64,000 bases of DNA, taken from the NCBI RefSeq assembly GCF_004364935.1, contig NZ_SOBT01000008.1, forward strand, positions 1,615,534 through 1,679,533. The letters run 5' to 3'. The translations under genes were made by a program, and so were the position numbers. The notes under the pieces were generated by a model. That model did no database searches. It worked only from the letters and a program-made list of their open reading frames with translations, and was not told where the DNA came from. This DNA is from Panacagrimonas perspica. Lineage in GTDB: Bacteria > Pseudomonadota > Gammaproteobacteria > Nevskiales > Nevskiaceae. Of the stretch, positions 52,448 through 61,178 are shown one piece after another. The stretch's first letter is position 1, and the number at the start of each line of letters is the position of its first letter.

Positions 52448-53350
52448 TCAGTGCAGCGACGCGTGCTGGATCAGCGCGTCCCGGCGCGCCTGCTCGAAGA
52501 ACGACAGCACGCGCTGTTCGTAGGCAGAACCTGCGTATTTCGCGAAGTCGACGTGCCCCGCGCCGCGTACGACCCACAGTGCCTTGGGCTCGGGTGCCGC
52601 CGCGAACAGCGCCTCGGATTCGACCACCGTCGTGCGCCGATCCTTGCTGCCTGCGATCAGCAGCAGCGGCGCCTCGACCTGGCGGATGCCGTGCACCGGC
52701 GCCAGGCTTCCCGGCACGATGCCCAGACGCGGCGGGAGCTGCGCAAGCAGCAGGGGCGCCAGCCATCGCCCCTTCGGACCGAAGCGAAGATCCAGGCGGT
52801 TGCCGAGCGCGCGCTGGATGTCCGGATAGACCGCCTCGAGCACCAAGGCATCGACCGGCAGCGGCTCGCGGCCCAGCACCGCGGCGGCGCCGCCCATCGA
52901 CGTGCCGATGGCGCCGATGAAATCGTGCGGCCGGCGACGGCGCGCGTAATCCACCGCCGCCGCCGCGTCACGCGCTTCCAGGTATCCCATCGTGATGTGC
53001 CGGCCCGGGCTCTGACCGTGTGCCTGGAAATCGAACAGCAACACGGCGTAACCCTGCCGGTGAAGGAACCTTGCGCGATTCACCATGCTCAGGCGATTGG
53101 AGCGCGCACCGTGCATCAGCACGACCGTTCCGGCCTTGCCGCTGCCGGGAACGTACCAGCCGTGAAGTGTACTGCCCGACGCGCTCTCGAAGCTCACCTG
53201 CTCGTGCGCCATGCCTAGCGCACGCTCCGGAATGGAAGCCGGCTGCGGCCGGACGAGCGTGGAGCCGATGCGCCACAGCACGACGCTCACGCCGATCGCG
53301 GCAAGCAGCAGCGCCCAGCGCAGCACGCGTTTCAGGATCCCGAAGAACAC
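52448..53350 (-). CDS. Membrane-anchored alpha/beta hydrolase
   Basis: A 300-residue serine hydrolase with an N-terminal TM helix (about 8-30). It shows HGARSNRLS oxyanion region, GTSMGG nucleophile elbow, and GAGHVDFAKY histidine. It belongs to the DUF3530/YqiA-like group of envelope-facing hydrolases with an SKDRRT acid region. The start is GTG 53350, directly after the GH25 stop, so the two are coupled. The substrate is unknown. Confidence 0.88.
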   Translation of the reverse strand: MFFGILKRVLRWALLLAAIGVSVVLWRIGSTLVRPQPASIPERALGMAHEQVSFESASGSTLHGWYVPGSGKAGTVVLMHGARSNRLSMVNRARFLHRQGYAVLLFDFQAHGQSPGRHITMGYLEARDAAAAVDYARRRRPHDFIGAIGTSMGGAAAVLGREPLPVDALVLEAVYPDIQRALGNRLDLRFGPKGRWLAPLLLAQLPPRLGIVPGSLAPVHGIRQVEAPLLLIAGSKDRRTTVVESEALFAAAPEPKALWVVRGAGHVDFAKYAGSAYEQRVLSFFEQARRDALIQHASLH

Positions 53351-54121
53351 TCAGATGCTCCGTCCCGACGAAGGCGTGTGCCGATCGCACTGGAGGCGCT
53401 CGAAGTCCGCGGTGTTCCCATGGAACACGTCGAGGTCGACGAAGCCGGTCACGCCCTTCATCCGCCCGCGATTCGCGAACTGCCAGAACAGCCAGTCCTC
53501 GCCTCTTCCTTCCGACATCCGGTAGATGTTGCGCAACCAGATCGCCGGGCCGTCGAGACGACCGGCGACGTAGGCGCCGTGGAATTCGGGTGTCACGTAG
53601 AAAATCGGGCGGCATCGGAGTGCCGATTCCACGACGACGCTGAATGCGAGCAGCTCGGCGCGGAACACGTCCTGCGTCGGCCGCTTGCTGCAGTTGCCGC
53701 CAAACTCGAGGTTCACGGCCGGCGGCAGCATCGGACCGCGCACCTGCGCCATCGCGCCGACGAAGTTTTCGGCTTGCTTGACGCCCGACCGGCACAACGT
53801 GAAGAAGTGATACGCGCCCGGCACCACGCCGGCCCGCGATGCCCCGGACCAGTTGGCGATGAAACGCGGATCGCGCAGCGTCGCGCCCTCGCTCGCCTTG
53901 ATGTAGGCGAAGCGCAAGCGTGGACGTTGCGCCATCCGCGCCCAGTCGATCTCGCCCTGGTGATGCGACACGTCGATGCCTTGCACCGGGAACTGCGAAA
54001 GCGCCGGGTGATTGAAGCGGGTCAGGCCGAGATAGAGCGTGCCGACGCCGATACCCGCGATCAGGGCCAGCGACATCCCGATCGCCACCGCTGCCCGCCG
54101 CGCGAGCCGTTCCTGTTCCAT
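53351..54121 (-). CDS. GH25-family lysozyme-like protein
   Basis: A 256-residue glycoside hydrolase family 25 protein with an N-terminal TM anchor (about 10-33). It shows GIDVSHHQG with D50, and ASEGATLRD. The catalytic DxE motif reads N137-L-E139 (AVNLEFGGN), so the first acid is asparagine while E139 remains. GH25 enzymes cut peptidoglycan glycan strands. The change may reduce or alter activity. It is divergent from the SDR gene. Confidence 0.85.
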   Translation of the reverse strand: MEQERLARRAAVAIGMSLALIAGIGVGTLYLGLTRFNHPALSQFPVQGIDVSHHQGEIDWARMAQRPRLRFAYIKASEGATLRDPRFIANWSGASRAGVVPGAYHFFTLCRSGVKQAENFVGAMAQVRGPMLPPAVNLEFGGNCSKRPTQDVFRAELLAFSVVVESALRCRPIFYVTPEFHGAYVAGRLDGPAIWLRNIYRMSEGRGEDWLFWQFANRGRMKGVTGFVDLDVFHGNTADFERLQCDRHTPSSGRSI

Positions 54122-54319
54122 GTCCCGTCGTCGTGATGGTGATGACGGGAGTCAGTGTGCGAAGCGGATGGTTTCGAAGGGTGGAAGGCCCGCGCAACTT
54201 GTGTGCAAATTCTGCGACGCCTGCACGAGCGCCCCCCGGTGACGAAGCGTATCGGCGAAGGGACCGCGCCGAGCCTCCACGCCTATCATGGTCGCAAGCT
54301 CTGCCCGAGAAATCCTGGA

Positions 54320-55183
54320 ATGCCCATCACGTCGCTGCGTGAACGCAAATGCCTGATCACTGGCGCCGCCAGCGGCATCGGCCGCGCGGTCGCGATGGCA
54401 GCGGCCCGCCAAGGCGCCGCGCTGTTCCTCACCGACGTCAACGGGCCCTTGCTCGACGAGGTCGCGCAACAGATCCGCAGCACCGGTGGCGATGTCCGCA
54501 TGGTCCGTGCGTTCGACATCAGCGACGCCACGTCCGTCGAGGATTTCGCCCGCGCGGTGCACGAGGCGCACGGCAGCCTCGACGTGGTCATGAACGTCGC
54601 GGGCATCGCGATCTGGGGTTCGATCGCCGCGCTCGGCGAAGAACACTGGCGCCGCTGCATCGACGTCAACCTGATGGGGCCTATCCACGTCCTGCGCTGT
54701 TTCGTGCCGCCGATGATCGAAGCAAAGCGCGGTGGACATGTCGTCAACGTGTCGTCGGCCGCGGGCTTGTTCGCCCTGCCCTGGCACGCCGCCTACAGCG
54801 CCAGCAAGTTCGGCCTTCGTGGCGTCAGCGACGTCCTGCGCTTCGATCTCAAGCGATTCCGCATCGGCGTGACCCTGGTATGTCCCGGCGCGGTGGACAC
54901 CGGATTGGTCAGAACCGTGCAGATCGTCGGCATCGACACCGCCGCGCCCGACGTCGTGAAGATGCGGACGCGATTCCAGAAGCACGCCATCACGCCGGAA
55001 AGGGTGGCCGTGCAGATCCTCGACGGCATCCGCAAGAACCGCTACCTCGTGCTGACCTCGCCGGACGTGCGGATCGGCTACTGGTTCCTGCGCAAGTTCG
55101 CGTGGCCGTACGAACTCGTCATGCGGTTCATGAACGACCAGCTCTACGCCATCGCGAAGCGTCAGCGGCGGTCCGCGCCGTGA
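54320..55183 (+). CDS. SDR-family oxidoreductase with C-terminal extension
   Basis: A 287-residue SDR: TGAASGIG, NVAG, VSSAA and YSASK. The C-terminal 40 residues (GYWFLRKFAWPYELVM) extend beyond a normal SDR and are amphipathic, perhaps membrane-associated. The ATG at 54320 is chosen as MPITSLRERKCLITG is a natural start. It overlaps the next gene by 4 bp (GTGA). The substrate is unknown. Confidence 0.88.
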   Translation: MPITSLRERKCLITGAASGIGRAVAMAAARQGAALFLTDVNGPLLDEVAQQIRSTGGDVRMVRAFDISDATSVEDFARAVHEAHGSLDVVMNVAGIAIWGSIAALGEEHWRRCIDVNLMGPIHVLRCFVPPMIEAKRGGHVVNVSSAAGLFALPWHAAYSASKFGLRGVSDVLRFDLKRFRIGVTLVCPGAVDTGLVRTVQIVGIDTAAPDVVKMRTRFQKHAITPERVAVQILDGIRKNRYLVLTSPDVRIGYWFLRKFAWPYELVMRFMNDQLYAIAKRQRRSAP

Positions 55184-55842
55184 CGCCGGTCGAGCAGCAG
55201 ATCGCGCCACCGGGTGGATGGCTCGACACCGGCCCGCCGCGCGTGGCGCCGCTCACGCTGTCGCATATCAGCTTTCCGCTGCGCGTGCTGCTGCGAGTGG
55301 GGGCGAAGTGGGGCAGCAAACGCACCGGCTCCACCGTCGTGCCCGACGTCTTCCTGTTGCTGCTGCGGCATCCGCATCTGTTCTGGGCATGGCTGCGGTT
55401 CGCTTCCAGGCTGATGCCGTTCGGCACGCTGGATCGTCGCGACGCCGAGCTGGTGATCCTGCGGGTGGCGTGGAACTGCCGCTGCCGTTACGAATGGGGT
55501 CAGCATGTGGCGATCGGCCTGCGCGCCGGCGTCTCGGTCGACGACATCGGACGGCTGCCGCAGGGCCCGGACGCGTCCGGCTGGTCCGCACGGCAGCGCG
55601 CGCTATTGGCGGCCACCGACGATTTGCACCGGCAACGCCAGATCGCCGACGCGACCTGGGCCCTGCTGTGCGAACACTTCGCGACCCGGCAACGCCTCGA
55701 GATCACGATGCTGGTGGGTCATTACGAGATGCTGGCCGGCGTGCTCAACAGTGCGTGCCTGCCGCTGGAGGAGGGCGCCGAAGAGCAGCTCGCGCGGGCG
55801 CCGATCCACGGACCGGCGAGCCTCGTCCGCCCGTCACCGTAG
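55180..55842 (+). CDS. Carboxymuconolactone decarboxylase-family protein
   Basis: A 220-residue AhpD/CMD-fold protein with C100-x-C102 and E105, H109 (NCRCRYEWGQH), which differ from the AhpD CxxC. A second copy of the fold seems to occupy the C-terminal half (LEITMLVGHYEMLAGVLN). It starts with GTG 55180, overlapping the SDR stop. Its TAG stop is the head of REPIN 13. The reaction is not known. Confidence 0.85.
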   Translation: MTPVEQQIAPPGGWLDTGPPRVAPLTLSHISFPLRVLLRVGAKWGSKRTGSTVVPDVFLLLLRHPHLFWAWLRFASRLMPFGTLDRRDAELVILRVAWNCRCRYEWGQHVAIGLRAGVSVDDIGRLPQGPDASGWSARQRALLAATDDLHRQRQIADATWALLCEHFATRQRLEITMLVGHYEMLAGVLNSACLPLEEGAEEQLARAPIHGPASLVRPSP

Positions 55843-55904
55843 CCCGGGTGAAAGCCGGGTTCCCCTCGCAAACGGAGCGCAACCCCGGGTTTCACCCGGG
55901 CTAC
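55839..55904. repeat. REPIN 13 (GTGAAA-type arms)
   Basis: Paired inverted REP after the CMD-family gene. The GTAG head contains its stop codon (55840-55842). Confidence 0.88.
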
Positions 55905-55995
55905 GGGATGCCGCTTTACCCGTCCCGCGTGTCTGCGTCATCGTTGACACGTCACTTGCGCCGCCTTGCCGCGGCCCCTTCTCGCGCGGGTCCAC

Positions 55996-56382
55996 ATGAG
56001 CTTCAATTTCTGGATGTACAGGGCGGCACCTGGTCTGGGTCCTTTCACGCAGTGGCCAGGAATGCTGGCCGAGGACCTCGGGCCTCGAGCCGAGATCCGC
56101 CGGGTTCTCGAAACCCTGCTGCATTCGCTGAAGTGGATCTCCGGCGAGGGCACGCAAATCTCGGGTGAAGCGATCGATCCGCGATACGACAGCGCCTACC
56201 GGCTTTCCCTGCACGAGAACGAAAGCGGCGCCGTCTGCTTCATCACGACGACGAACCATGCGTCGCCGCAGACCCTGAGCGTGATCATGGATCGCTTTTC
56301 GCTCAACTACTGCTGCACGGATTTCGGGGATTTTCGCCAGCCGCACCGCTGCGACGACAACTGGAACGTGGTGAACCCATGA
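55996..56382 (+). CDS. Protein of unknown function, pair member 1
   Basis: A 128-residue protein I cannot assign. It is acidic, has a W/F-rich N-terminus (MSFNFWMYRAAPG), and a cysteine pair near the end (LNYCCTDFGDF). No signal peptide or TM segment. The start could be ATG 55996 or a TTG 30 bases earlier. It overlaps the next gene by 4 bp (ATGA), indicating translational coupling and probably a functional pair. Confidence 0.65.
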   Translation: MSFNFWMYRAAPGLGPFTQWPGMLAEDLGPRAEIRRVLETLLHSLKWISGEGTQISGEAIDPRYDSAYRLSLHENESGAVCFITTTNHASPQTLSVIMDRFSLNYCCTDFGDFRQPHRCDDNWNVVNP

Positions 56383-57209
56383 GCGGCCCTTTCCCCGCGC
56401 GCCTGCATGTCCTGCTGGCCCGCGACGCGGCAACGGGCGTCGTCATTCGCCGGGGCCCGACGCGCAAGGTGTGCGTCATCGGCTGGAACCGCAGCAACGA
56501 TTCGTTCGAAGTCGGACAGTGGCTGTATGGCCGCATCTACGAGCGGCGATGCGATCTGTCGCCGGACGGAAAGCACTTCCTTTATTTCGCGATGAACGGC
56601 CGCTGGGATTCGGAGGTCCTGGGTTCCTGGACCGCGGTGTCCAGGGCGCCCTACCTGAAGGCGACCGGGCTATGGCCCAAGGGCGATTGCTGGAACGGCG
56701 GCGGCCTGTTCATCGACAATCGCGAGTTCTGGCTCAACGACGGCTACGGCCACAAGCAGTTCCTCGACGGCTCGGGCCTCAAGCAGCGCAGGGATTATCC
56801 CTGGAAGGACAGCTACGGCGGCGAGTGTCCCGGCGTCTACTACCTGCGCCTCCAGCGTGACGGATGGGAACTGACCGGGCGCGAGTCCAACGGCAAGCGC
56901 AGCAGGATCACCACGTTCCGCAAGCGGATCAACGATCGCTGGACCCTGCTCAAGCGGGCTCACGAAACCATCGATCATCCGGTCGGCCGGGGCTGCTATT
57001 TCGACGAGCACGCGCTGAAGTCGAAGGACCAGGACACGCCGCTCCCGTTGCACGAATGGGAATGGGCCGACGTCGACGCCGGGCGGCTCGTGTGGGCCGC
57101 CGAGGGCAAGCTGTTCTCCGGTCGCCTCGACGCGAAGGGCCTGACCTCGAGCAAGATGCTGCACGACTTCAACGATCTCGCGTACGAGCGCTTGACCGCC
57201 CCTTACTAG
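56379..57209 (+). CDS. Protein of unknown function, pair member 2
   Basis: A 276-residue protein of unknown family. The motif CDLSPDGKHFLYFAMNG resembles a WD40/PD40-type repeat. Tryptophan-rich segments such as SWTAVSRAPYLKATGLWP follow, and the C-terminal half is charged with HEWEWADVDAGRLVWAAEG. No signal peptide. It is coupled by a 4-bp overlap to the small gene upstream. I recall similar hypothetical proteins in diverse bacteria but cannot assign a role. Confidence 0.65.
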   Translation: MSGPFPARLHVLLARDAATGVVIRRGPTRKVCVIGWNRSNDSFEVGQWLYGRIYERRCDLSPDGKHFLYFAMNGRWDSEVLGSWTAVSRAPYLKATGLWPKGDCWNGGGLFIDNREFWLNDGYGHKQFLDGSGLKQRRDYPWKDSYGGECPGVYYLRLQRDGWELTGRESNGKRSRITTFRKRINDRWTLLKRAHETIDHPVGRGCYFDEHALKSKDQDTPLPLHEWEWADVDAGRLVWAAEGKLFSGRLDAKGLTSSKMLHDFNDLAYERLTAPY

Positions 57210-57229
57210 CCCTGCGCGCGTAGCGCTTC

Positions 57230-58627
57230 TCAGCTCACCAGCACGTCGTCGTCCGAATTCTTCGGCACACCCGGGACGAGGCTTTCGCGCACGAAGTGGA
57301 TGTGCCGCCGCAGGATGTAGATCTGGTCGGCGAAAGCGCCCGGCACCTTGACGCTGATGATGGCGCGTTCGATTTCGGCGAGCTGTTCGAGCAGGGCCTT
57401 GCGCTGCTCGGGCGTCATCGGCTCCATCGCCACGCGCTCGAGCGCCATCAGTTCTCCATAGCGCTTGTAGATGCGATTGCGGATGCGCCATCCGTACAGG
57501 GCCGGTGCGAAGCGCAGGCCCGGAATCAGCACGACGAGAATCGGCAGCATCACCACGCCCGCCCGATTGACCAGGCTCGCCAGCCAGAACGGCAGGAAGC
57601 GGTACGCGAAGCCCTTGCCGGACTTGAAGTAGCGCACGGCGTCGTCGCTCATCGGGTAATCGTGTTCGATGGGGTGCGGAAACTCTCCGGGGTTCTGCAT
57701 CAGCGACGCGCGGCTGTGCACCTCGTGCGCCGCCTCGATCAGCAGATCCGACAACGCCGGGTGCAGGTGGGAGTGCGCGAGCAGTTCGACGGTGGGCGCC
57801 ATCATCGTGATGCGGTGATCCGGCAGGTTCTCGCCCAGGTCGAACGCACCGGGCGGCAACTCGAGCCGGTTCAGATAACGGAAGCGACGCTCGTAGGCCT
57901 CGCCCTGCACGAAGTCGAACAGCCGCACGCCGTCCTCGTGCAACAGGTCGCGCACGGTCTTGATGCTGGCCGAATCGCCGGAGAGGAAGATCGCATCGAC
58001 CTGCTTGGACAGCAGCGCCTGCTTGGCGCCCTCGCCTTCTAGGTCCAGCAGCTGGCTCGCGCCGCCGGGCTCGATGCCGTTGCCCTTGAGCAGCGCCAGC
58101 GCGAGGAAGCGCGTGCCGCTGCCTTCACGACCGATCGAAATGCGCATGCCCTCCATCTCGGAGAGTCGCGTGAACGGCTTGTCCGATCGATAGAAGATCG
58201 AGACCGGCTGGCGGAACATCGTGCCCAGCGACACCAGGTCCTCGGGCTTCTTCGCACGCGTGACGCCGGACTGCACCAGCGCGATATCGACCTTGTTCTC
58301 CGCCAACTGGTCCAGGTTGTCGGCCGATCCGCGCGACGGAAGGATCACCAGATCCACCTCGTTGCGCGCCAGGATGTCGCGGTACTGCTGTGCGATCGTG
58401 CGGAAGTTGCTGCCCTCGGGACCGCCGGCCATCGTCAGCGTGCGCGGCGGGGCAGGCCTGACGAAGTGCAGCGTCGCGACGATGGCGAGGCCGCTGATCA
58501 GGATGATCGGACCCAGCGTGGCCACCGCGTCGCGCCAGGACACCAGCGACACCGGTCGCAACGCCAGCAAGCGGCGACGCGCGGCATCGAGACGGGTCTT
58601 CTTGGTGCCGGGTTCAGGCTCGGTCAT
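57230..58627 (-). CDS. TAXI-family TRAP transporter solute-binding protein
   Basis: A 465-residue protein with an N-terminal TM anchor (about 37-57) and a TAXI-type binding domain: LTMAGGPEGSNF, LPSRGSADNLDQLAENKVDIALVQSG. A second hydrophobic segment near residue 375 (VNRAGVVMLPILVVLIP) and a long cytoplasmic-looking tail follow. Membrane components (TRAP DctQM) are not in the window. It may scavenge an organic acid or act as a sensor. ATG 58627 is chosen as the frame start of the charged leader. Confidence 0.85.
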   Translation of the reverse strand: MTEPEPGTKKTRLDAARRRLLALRPVSLVSWRDAVATLGPIILISGLAIVATLHFVRPAPPRTLTMAGGPEGSNFRTIAQQYRDILARNEVDLVILPSRGSADNLDQLAENKVDIALVQSGVTRAKKPEDLVSLGTMFRQPVSIFYRSDKPFTRLSEMEGMRISIGREGSGTRFLALALLKGNGIEPGGASQLLDLEGEGAKQALLSKQVDAIFLSGDSASIKTVRDLLHEDGVRLFDFVQGEAYERRFRYLNRLELPPGAFDLGENLPDHRITMMAPTVELLAHSHLHPALSDLLIEAAHEVHSRASLMQNPGEFPHPIEHDYPMSDDAVRYFKSGKGFAYRFLPFWLASLVNRAGVVMLPILVVLIPGLRFAPALYGWRIRNRIYKRYGELMALERVAMEPMTPEQRKALLEQLAEIERAIISVKVPGAFADQIYILRRHIHFVRESLVPGVPKNSDDDVLVS

Positions 58628-58684
58628 CGGGGAGGCTTCTGCGTGTACGGGATTCAGCGCAGAGCTTGCATCAGATCGGCCCTC

Positions 58685-58751
58685 GTGGCCCGGGTGAAAC
58701 GCGGGGCTTTCCTCGATTTGCAAAAGAAGCCCCGGGTTTCACCCGGGCTAC
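58685..58751. repeat. REPIN 14 (GTGG head, GTGAAA-type arms)
   Basis: Paired inverted REP between the TAXI and TSUP genes. Its CTAC end provides the TSUP stop (58748-58750). Confidence 0.88.
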
Positions 58752-59506
58752 CCCGCCAGCCGCATCGCCGCGCGCACCACCATGACGATGCCGACGACGA
58801 GCATCCCGTAGAAGAACCATCGCCGGAATGCCGCCGCATCCAGACGGTCGCGCACGCGCTGGCCGATCAGCATGCCCAGCAGCGCCGGCAGCACCGCGAG
58901 CAGCGAAGTCGTGGCGACACCCGTGGAATAGCGGCCCGTCATCGCCAGCGCGATGCCGAGCGCGATCGTCGAGACCGTGAACGACAGGCCCAGCGCCTGG
59001 ATCAGTTCTTCCTTGTCCAGGTTCAGTGCGCCCAGGTACGGCACGACCGGAAAGACCAGCACGCCGGTGGCGCCCGCGAACAGGCCGGTCACCAGGCCCA
59101 CCAGCGGCGACAGCACCGGCTGCAGTCGCGCGGGGACCGACAGGCGCGGCGCGACGAGACCGAAGACGGCGTAGATCGCCAGCACCACGCCCAGCGCGAA
59201 CGAAGGCCAATGCGACTCGGAGGCGGTCAGCAGGCTGATGCCCAGCGCGGTGCCGACGCAGATCGCGACCACCATCAGGCCGAGCCGGCGCAGCAAGGGC
59301 CAGAATGCGGGCCCGGCGAACAGCTGCCACAGGTTGGTGACCATGCTCGGCACCACCAGCAGCGCCGCGGCTTCGGCCGGCGCCAGCATCAGCGAGAGCA
59401 GCGCCATCGCCGTCGTCGGCAGGCCCATGCCGACCACGCCCTTGACCCACCCGGCCAGGACGAAACTCAGCGCGATCATCAGGCCGATCAGGATGCTGTC
59501 CGGCAA
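58748..59506 (-). CDS. TSUP (TauE/SafE-type) membrane permease
   Basis: A 252-residue protein with seven to eight hydrophobic helices in the TSUP pattern (two similar halves, each with a G-rich loop such as VKGVVGMGLPTTAMALL and TGLFAGATGVLVFPVVPYL). TSUP members export or take up sulfonates, sulfite or other anions. The start is a TTG at 59506 with AGGA upstream. Its stop is the tail of REPIN 14. Confidence 0.87.
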   Translation of the reverse strand: MPDSILIGLMIALSFVLAGWVKGVVGMGLPTTAMALLSLMLAPAEAAALLVVPSMVTNLWQLFAGPAFWPLLRRLGLMVVAICVGTALGISLLTASESHWPSFALGVVLAIYAVFGLVAPRLSVPARLQPVLSPLVGLVTGLFAGATGVLVFPVVPYLGALNLDKEELIQALGLSFTVSTIALGIALAMTGRYSTGVATTSLLAVLPALLGMLIGQRVRDRLDAAAFRRWFFYGMLVVGIVMVVRAAMRLAG

Positions 59507-59666
59507 CAGAAGATTCCTTTTGCATGCTGCGGGGCGGATCGACCCGAGGCACCGATCCGGTGCGGGATTTTCTCACCGAATGTCATCGCATCGCGCATGG
59601 CCTCACAATCCGCGCCCCCGCGCCTGATTTCCCGGCGCGGTCGCTGTCCCGAACAAGGATGAATCC

Positions 59667-61052
59667 GTGGAACCCAGGCCGTTCACCCAGTTGCCGCTGA
59701 ATCCCCTGCTGCTCCAGGCCCTGGCGTCGCTCGAGTACGTGCAGATGACGCCGATCCAGGCGCAGAGCCTGCCGCCGATGCTCGAAGGCCGCGACGTGAT
59801 CGGCCAGGCGCGCACCGGCAGCGGCAAGACCGCGGCCTATGGGCTGGCGCTGCTCTCGCGCATCGACCCGTCGCTGGTGAAGGTGCAGGCACTCGTGCTG
59901 TGCCCGACGCGCGAACTCGCCGACCAGATCTCCAAGGAGATCCGGCGTCTCGCGCGCTGCCTGCCCAACGTCAAGGTCACCGTGCTCAGCGGCGGCATCT
60001 CCAAGCGTCCGCAGCTCGCCTCGCTCGAACACGATCCGCACATCGTCGTGGGCATGGCCGGGCGCGTGCGCGAGCATCTGGAGGAGAACACGCTCGACCT
60101 GGGCAGCCTGCGTGTGCTGGTGCTCGACGAGGCCGACCGCATGCTCGACGGCGATTTCGAGGAGGCCAGCAACGCGATCGTGAGACTGGCACCGGCCTCG
60201 CGACAGACGCTGTTCTTCTCGGCCACGTTCCCCGACGCGGTGCGCGACGTCAGCCGCCGCCTGCAGAAGCAGCCGCTCGAGGTGAGCGTCGATACGGCCG
60301 CGGCCGCTCCGGAAGTGGAGCAGACGTTCTTCGAAGTGGACCCCACGCGCCGCCTGGATGCGCTCGCGCACCTGCTCAGCGTGCGCCGCCCCGAGTCCGC
60401 GCTGGTCTTCTGCCACACCAAGAAGGACGCGCAGGACGTCGAGCAGCAGCTCGCCGCGCGCGGCTTCTCGGTGCTCGGGCTGCACGGCGACATCGAGCAG
60501 CGCGAGCGCGACGAAGTGCTCGTGCGCTTCGCCAACGGCAGCGTGCGCGTGCTGGTGGCCACCGACATCGCGGCACGCGGCCTGGACATCAAGGATCTCG
60601 CGGCCGTGATCAGCTACGAGCTGCCGCTGGATCCCGATTCGCATGTGCATCGCGTCGGCCGTACCGGTCGCGCGGGCAAGAGCGGGCTGGCGCTGCACCT
60701 GTTCGCGCACCGTGAGGTCAGCCGCCTGCTCGCCGTCGAGACCAAGCTCGGCATCAAGATCGCGACGCAGAAACTGCCGAATACGTTCTCGGCCGATCGT
60801 CCGATGACGGCCACCGTCGTGACCCTGTGCGTCGACGGCGGGCGCAGCGACAAGCTGCGGCCGGGCGATCTGCTGGGCGCGCTGACCGGCGACGCCGGGC
60901 TGCCGAAGGAAGCGGTCGGCAAGATCAGCACCTTCGATACGCGCACCTACGTCGCCATCGATCGCAAGCACGCGAAGACCGCGCTCGAGCGGCTGCGCGC
61001 CGGGAAGATCAAGGGGAAGAACTTCCGCGTCCGGCCGATCGCCTGGACGTAG
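59667..61052 (+). CDS. dbpA: ATP-dependent RNA helicase DbpA
   Basis: A 461-residue DEAD-box helicase: Q-motif, ARTGSGKT (48-55), PTRELA, LDEADRML, SATF, and HRVGRTGR, followed by the DbpA-type RNA-binding C-terminal domain (RSDKLRPGDLLGALTGDAG). DbpA acts on 23S rRNA helix 92 during 50S assembly. The start is GTG 59667 preceded by AAGGATG. It ends at REPIN 15, where a T-rich hairpin forms a terminator. Confidence 0.93.
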   Translation: MEPRPFTQLPLNPLLLQALASLEYVQMTPIQAQSLPPMLEGRDVIGQARTGSGKTAAYGLALLSRIDPSLVKVQALVLCPTRELADQISKEIRRLARCLPNVKVTVLSGGISKRPQLASLEHDPHIVVGMAGRVREHLEENTLDLGSLRVLVLDEADRMLDGDFEEASNAIVRLAPASRQTLFFSATFPDAVRDVSRRLQKQPLEVSVDTAAAAPEVEQTFFEVDPTRRLDALAHLLSVRRPESALVFCHTKKDAQDVEQQLAARGFSVLGLHGDIEQRERDEVLVRFANGSVRVLVATDIAARGLDIKDLAAVISYELPLDPDSHVHRVGRTGRAGKSGLALHLFAHREVSRLLAVETKLGIKIATQKLPNTFSADRPMTATVVTLCVDGGRSDKLRPGDLLGALTGDAGLPKEAVGKISTFDTRTYVAIDRKHAKTALERLRAGKIKGKNFRVRPIAWT

Positions 61053-61080
61053 GGTGGGTTGGCCGCGGCTTCATCGCGGC

Positions 61081-61168
61081 GTAGCCCGGCGAAGGATTGG
61101 AAAAAACCCCGGGTGCAACCCGGGGTTTTTCATCTTTCGGTCCGCGACCCGGACTTCGTCCGGGCTAC
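61081..61168. repeat. REPIN 15, with an embedded terminator hairpin
   Basis: Outer GTAG and CTAC ends of an ACGAAG-like element enclose a longer stem, AAAAACCCCGGGT-GCA-ACCCGGGGTTTTT. The core of this stem resembles the GTGCA-type REP arm. Confidence 0.8.
61102..61130. terminator. Bidirectional rho-independent terminator of dbpA and the esterase gene
   Basis: A perfect 13-bp stem (61102-61114 with 61118-61130) capped by GCA and flanked by A-rich and T-rich tracts on both sides. It sits between two convergent genes. Confidence 0.8.
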
Positions 61169-61178
61169 GGCCGCGTGA

